Origin: Larus michahellis
Taxonomy: Eukaryota > Chordata > Aves > Charadriiformes > Laridae
Direction of reading: 5' to 3'
NCBI RefSeq assembly: GCF_964199755.1
Contig: NC_133897.1
Span: forward strand, 138,266,125-138,330,124
Length of the DNA: 64,000 nt
Shown here piece by piece: positions 58,201 through 64,000 of the stretch. Under the pieces are notes generated by a model that saw nothing but the letters and a program-made list of their open reading frames with translations, was not told where the DNA came from and ran no database searches. Both the position numbers and the translations under genes were made by a program. How positions within the stretch are numbered: position 1 is the first letter of the stretch; each line of letters starts with the position of its first letter.

Positions 58201-61200
58201 TTCCTAGTTAACGATAGACATGTTGATTTTTAGGTTCACTCTTGATCTTTCACAATACATCAAAAGAGATAATTTGTCTTCTATATTTAATATCCAGATT
58301 TCTTTTTTCTTGCACAGAAGAAGTTCATAGAAGATTTCATTAGGAATTGAGGATCCTGACATTTTCCTCAGCTAGGGATTTTTTCAGATGCTTTTGCAAG
58401 TGGTCTCAGCTAGAAGAATTTGGCTGCATGCTTCCTAATGAGCATGACATATTGGTTTGTATCTTCTGCAACTTTCCAGCTGACCATTGCTCTTACTTTT
58501 CATCCGTGATGCCTGTGAATCAGTGTTTCAGGCATGTCACACTCAGCTCTCTCATCATTACTAAGATAAAAAAGTCCCACAGGCACCTGTCCATCAAGAT
58601 CACCCCAGCTACTCACTGGTTCTTCTACTCCCTGCCTCATGCCCCAGTTTGCTCCTTACACTCCATCCACGAGTTCTCTCCTTCTTTCATGCCCTTTTTG
58701 AGAATGTGACGTTGGTTCTACTGTGGGCCTGGAGGACCTAAAGTAAGCAGCTCTGTCCCTCTAGACTACTTTCTACGTTGTCCCGTCTAAGGGACATTCT
58801 TACTTGATCTGAAGTTTTCTCCCTTGCTCTTGTGGTCCACAGCATCTCGCAGAGGAGATGTGCTCTACCTGGGCCCCACAACTACTCTTTGTCAAGGCTC
58901 ATTGTAGGACTTTTCTGTATCTGTTCCTTGTCTATGTCTTTTTGGCTTTTCCTTAGTTTCTTTCTTAAAAGGGGATCCTAAAGTGTTCTCTCCATCCCTT
59001 AGACCTGTTCTTGGTCTATTCTCTTTGTTTCTATCCAGACTGTTCTCCTAAAAGCCAGATATGTGTTTCCCACCCTGGCCAATCATTTTCTGTAGTGAAC
59101 AGGGATTCAGTATAGTTCAGCATCCAATCTGCAGAAATTCTCTTACAATAACATTTTACCTACCTCCAGGAATCACTCAGTGTCCATGAAATGCAACTGT
59201 CTTGTATTGCACTGACTAGCTGTTGATCCGTTGGTAGGATGAGCTGTTTCCAATGAAAACTCAAAAAATCTTATTAAAAAAGAGTTTGAAAGACAGTATT
59301 GTGAAGAGAAAATTTTCTCTTTGAGGACTGCATCCCCTTTCAGGTAAAATTGCTTCATCATCCTTCTTTTTTTTTTTTTTTAACATGAGTTTTTCCAAGG
59401 CCGATCATCCATCTGATAGGTAACTATCTCGAACAGTGAATTTCTCTTTTTCCACATTTCAGGATGAGGTTATAGCTCTGAAATGTTTCTGCCAAACAAT
59501 TTCTCATGATGAATATTTTATCTTCCAGGTATAAAATTGCATGATCCCGATTATTCTCACCGAGACAGGAATTTAGAGGTGTGGACCCCTTCTCCTTAAA
59601 GATTTTTAAGAAGAGATCATGGAAGGTCTCGCAGGAACGGGTGGACTAAGTGCTCATTACTATTCCTCCTTGTTTGTGATATCACTCTGTAAGCTGAGAG
59701 CAAAAGTGGTTTCTGTGAGTCTCAAAGAACTCAGAGTAGGCCGTTACCAGAATAACTGGTGACACCGCTGTCACTCTGATGTGAGATTACCTGGTGCATA
59801 AAATCTGCATCATCAGGCATTTGCTCTGTTCTTTACTTTAGACTGGTGAGTGCTGTGAAGCCACTCCAAAAAACCCCAGGGGATGTAAGTGTCTGTGGTG
59901 GAAGTCCTCGTGCGTAAAGGGAACCTTTTCCGCATTCCAGCATTGCGGCTTTGATACCTTTTTATCCTTACCGGCAGGTATGCTACACCATTGCCGTTAA
60001 ATTCAAATATACTAAGCTCGCTGTGCATCGATGTTACTCAGAACTTACTCCCGCCTGAGAAACCTTCCCAGACACATTCAGAGTGCTTGCTGTAACTTTG
60101 AAGTTACAGTAAGCCAGAGGAGCCTGCTGGTAGGGAAATCTCACTCTTGGCTCCCTTTCCCTTTACGTCAGGTGTTGCATCTGCACCTTCTGCAAATGAG
60201 CGCAAGGCTGCTGAGGCCGGAGAAGTGGTCTGTTCAAACCCAGGGGAGTTCTTGTTCCTAAGGGCAACTGATCATAGAGAACGACATCCCAGTGACTCTC
60301 AGAGCCTGTGTTTTATTTATCTTCTTGTATATTTCCTCAATCCCACCTTCCTATAAATATAGAAAAATAGCTTATTAAAATTTAAAATGATACCTGATTC
60401 TCTTCTCTTTCTCAGCTTCCTGCCTTTCCAGACAGTTTGTAATTTGTCTAAAATTTACAATCAAAACCGGCAGCTTCAGCTGCCGTAATCAATAGGAAAG
60501 AGTTCCTCTCCTTACTGGTCCCTGTCCAAACTTTCTGTTATTTCACAAGAGCAGGTTCACTGAACAGTGAAAGTGTTTCCATAGCTATCATGCCGTATGG
60601 ATATAAGGAAGCAGGGTTTGCAGGGAAAGCTTTTATAAGTCTTTATTAAGCTAGCTGATACAGGTGGAAAAATCAGGCAACATTTCAGGCTCATAATGCT
60701 TTCTTTGGTTCAGCTGAAATCACTCTGTCCCACCTATGCAGCTATGTACAATTTTTGATTGTTTGTTTCAGCTCTCTTACTGATGGACAAGGGTGTATGA
60801 GCCTGAAATCTGTCAGGAAAGAAAAAAATCACTGCTGTTGATCATTCAAGCTGTCAGCTTCAATCACTCATCTTCTGGGACGGGCTGCCAGTCTGCATAA
60901 AAAAGCCACTGCCTTTCAGATTGCTCCTCATTCAGGGATCCTGGGTTCACCCAGCAACGTTGTTTGAGATAAACGCATTTCCAAAGCTGAGCACTGGGGT
61001 GTATGTGACACAGTCAAGCCTCCCAAGACTCTTTTTTGAAGGATTCCATATGCATGCCAGTGACAGCCCTTTGCTTATTAACTGACACTTTTTGCTGTAA
61101 AGTTGCATTGATTTTCTCGGTATTGTAATGTCCTAGTGACATTAGGCAAGAATAGCCTGTACAAGTCTATTACCACATACTCAGCAAGTATTACCAGACA

Positions 61201-64000
61201 AGAAAAAAGAACAACCCTTCAAGTACTGGGAGAAAGGTTGTCCTAGTTCTTTGGAAATCTTTTTGTGTTTCTTCTTTGACCTAGCAGAGACTTAAAACTG
61301 CCCAGTGGTTTCTTCATGGTTTTGCAACCGTGAGGCAGAGCCTGGCAGAATCTCAAGTGCGGAATGAGTGAGGGCAGCTTTCTGAATTCGCTTGATAAAA
61401 GTGTTCGGAAACAAGATAACAAAAGAAATGAGCCAGCAGTAGCTATATTCTCTCCTGGTAAATAAAGGGTCAGGGTTGTGGCCCTCAGTGGGAAGGTGAG
61501 CTTGGAGCGCTGCTCTGTGAGACAGAGGGGAGGTTACGATGGGGCAGACTGAGGCACATCTGGAATTTCAAGCGGAGAAGAAAAAAAGAACAGCAAAGGG
61601 CAGAGCACTGTTGTGGTATCTCCTCCTCCTCCTGTTTGCAGCACGTGATGCAGAATGAGGAAAGTGCTGCAGCCATGACGCCAGACGCCGTCTCCCGCAT
61701 GTGGAGCTGGCGAGCGAGCTCTCTGTTGTCCTTGCACAAAATGGCAACTCTCCTTTACTTTTGCCATAGAAGGACGTCCCAGTCATCAATCCGCAGTGGG
61801 CCCAGTCCTGTCAAGCTAACAGACCGTCTGGTACTGGTACACAGAACTCTCTTAAACCGAGGAATTTTTTAAAAGGGCTGGGAGGGGGATATCCTGTACT
61901 CCATTCTTTTTCTCTGCAGCACCTCTGGCCCCCTCCTTCCACTTCCACACCCTGAGCTCAAGTTTGTAAACCTTTTGAACTATTTTAAAAAATGTACAGC
62001 TTGTCCTCTAAGACATAGGAAATTACATTTGATGGTCTATTGTATAAGAATTTCCATATTTAGAGAAAAATCAACAGATACAATCTCTGATTTCCTTTTC
62101 CCTATACTCCTCATATTTGCCTCTTCTTGCATTGCTTGCTTTGGCTGCTGCCATGTTGTAGCAGAAGCAGATGTCATCAATTAGAAGATGGGTTTAAAAC
62201 TAATGAGAGCTATGTTCAAAGAGCCTGCATGCTCCTCCAGCTACCGTGTACTCACCCTGGGCTGGGTTCTCCGCCCCAGCTCACATCTGGTGTTTTTGAT
62301 GCTTTGTAGTGATTTTAAAGGGACTTCAAAGATAAGCGTCTACTCAGCCTGTGCAAAAATATGTCACACATAAGGAAATTTTGACTCCCCGGTCTACAAA
62401 TTCTGAAGCAGTCCTTCTAGGATTCAGAAAAACATAGGTCAGAAGTATTAGACCGGATCAATTATGTAGCGAAACTCTAAAAAGGATTTCTAAACATACA
62501 ATTTGTGGTTAACTGTTCAGTGTAATCATAACTTTTCTCAGTGAAAGGAAACTCAGCAACAACACTGATTAAGGAAGGAATTCACTAGCAGAAGCTCAAT
62601 AACTTTGTAGTAGCAAAACCCATTTGTAGAAGGGTTGGAGAGGAACAGTACCAAGCAGAACAAATGCAGACATGTATGCTTAAAAATTAATGCAGTAAAA
62701 ATTAACCTTTCTGATTTAAAAGAAAATCCCTCAAGATCTTTGAAAGTACGATTCTGGCTAATTTTAAAGCCTATAAAATAACTGGTAAACACAATAAATA
62801 ATTAAAAAAAGCTCTCAAATGAAATGAAGACAACAGCTACAATTTATCATTTGCCCTTGAGACAAGACTTTAGCCCTTTGTCAATTTAGACAAGCAGAGT
62901 CATTCTCATACTCAGTTTCGAAAGTGCGAGATGGACTCGCTTTGAAACAAAAGACACTTGCAAAGATCCATCTTCTACTCCGACAACAGCACAGACTTTG
63001 ACCTTGCCTTTCCCAAAACAAATACACATTTCTGTATCTATCACACATATAAATGTATTCCTTGGGTGGGATCTGTGAGAAAATACATCTCACGCGGCAG
63101 ATACTGGTCGCCTCTTAAGGCACAAATTGAAGGCTCCCACACTTTGGTACCCACGGTGATCCAGGTGCCCAGCTCCGACTGGCAGGAATTCCAGTGTGGC
63201 TAAAACTAGTCTTTCATGAATGTTGTTTAAGAAATCTGAGTCTTTGAGTGCACAGGAAACAAATTAAGTTATTCTTAAAAAGAATGACTTAATTTTTTCT
63301 TGTGAGTTTTGTTTTGTTGCACTGGGCTTTTTATTGCAAAATGAGGCAGATGATTGATATAAATTAAAAAGTGAACACTTTTTGCTTGTCACCTTCCCAC
63401 TAGTTTTAATATTTATGACAGTCTTCACTGTTTTGAAAGCACGTGTAAAGCCTGCAAACTGACCAAGCTTTTGTGTAGTATATGGGTTTATAATATGTAG
63501 GTTCAGCTAACTTAACCACATTTTCCATTGTCAGCCTTCTGGCTCTTTTTCACTGGTCTACAAAGAATATTTTGTAGTTACCCATGTAACGACAATGTTT
63601 GTATTCACATGGAGAAAATTATAAGCACATGAAAGTAAAGCACATTCCTCATGATCTTTACACTGCCTGAAGATTAAAAATACAATAGATAAAAGAATCC
63701 AGGAATAAATTGGTCTCTGGGGAGTGTTCACAATATTTGTGTAGGTCTATGCTGCTTTAATATATGAATCACAAATAAAGCCCTAATAGAAATGTTTGAA
63801 ATATTTTCCAAACACTCTCATTATATGGCCTCACCCCCCTTTGGCTTTTGTATTTTAGCAGCAGAGCTGATCGGTGGTAGATATTAAAATCTCATCTAGC
63901 AGGTGCCAGCTGAAAGCAATAAAAGCAACACTAGCACAAAATCACAGGTGACACATTTCAGAAAGAATTCCTAATTTATAATCCTTTTGCTACGACACCA
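46286..64000. other. long gene-poor spacer to window end
   Basis: About 17.7 kb without an exon I can support. Many frames of 60-145 codons exist on both strands; none shows a family, a convincing splice context or clear coding texture. Points of structure: GT-rich run near 47055-47090, A/T runs near 48988-49010, a palindromic hairpin at 60468-60485, and a CAG/GTAAGG-bounded 49-bp block on the minus strand (59972-60020) rejected as an exon. No CR1 with a clear tail was found here, so the repeat load seems even lower than upstream. Regulatory elements cannot be excluded. Confidence 0.45.
60468..60485. repeat. short palindromic hairpin
   Basis: CGGCAGCT and AGCTGCCG are exact reverse complements separated by TC, an 18-bp GC-rich hairpin in an AT-rich setting, following a short AATTTG..AAATTT stretch. 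Confidence 0.9.

Noticed and set aside
59560-59650. Possible old CR1 3' block
   Set aside because: Only scattered agreement ('aagatttttaagaagagatc', 'ctcgcaggaacgggtggact') and no tail; cannot be separated from chance by eye.
59972-60020. 49-bp minus-strand block bounded by CAG and GTAAGG (IFEFNGNGVAYLP-like)
   Set aside because: The acceptor lacks any pyrimidine tract, the block is very short, and no partner exon is visible.

Overview
The window is vertebrate nuclear DNA, most likely from a bird. Three things point there: several CR1 retroposons ending in the ATTCTATG-type 3' tail typical of avian CR1, low repeat density with long AT-rich spacers, and two ordinary vertebrate split genes with GT-AG introns and CpG-island promoters. 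CR1 also occurs in turtles and crocodilians, so 'bird' is a strong inference and not a proof. This is not a microbial window, and I see no operons, CRISPR arrays or integrated prokaryotic systems.

Layout. From 1 to 2.5 kb there is spacer with two plus-strand CR1 copies; the second ends about 20 bp before the MRPL53 promoter motifs. From 2.5 to 6.5 kb lies MRPL53 (mitochondrial large-subunit ribosomal protein mL53): three exons on the plus strand, 109 residues. Its compact promoter has two opposed ZNF143/THAP11-like motifs and a TISU-like start codon. From 6.5 to 17.3 kb is mostly non-coding spacer holding one exon-like block (8078-8223) and one unexplained minus-strand open frame (13157-13513). 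From 17.3 to 22.2 kb lies FABP5 (epidermal-type fatty acid-binding protein): four exons on the plus strand, 134 residues, with TATA box, reverse CCAAT box, GC boxes, CpG island and polyadenylation signal. From 22.2 to 64 kb is a 42-kb stretch without any gene I can support. It holds further CR1 copies, including one with a 257-codon reverse-transcriptase-region frame, a roughly 280-bp pyrimidine tract with a (CTTTTT)n core, a MIR-like ancient SINE, a diverged repeat pair (44.25 and 46.17 kb) and several perfect inverted repeats.

The two genes are unrelated in function (mitochondrial translation; cytosolic and nuclear lipid shuttling). They lie in the same orientation about 11 kb apart. In human they are on different chromosomes, so their adjacency is the main genome-organisation point. 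I did not find a convincing novel multi-gene system. Coordinates of exons are read base by base; edges of repeats are approximate.
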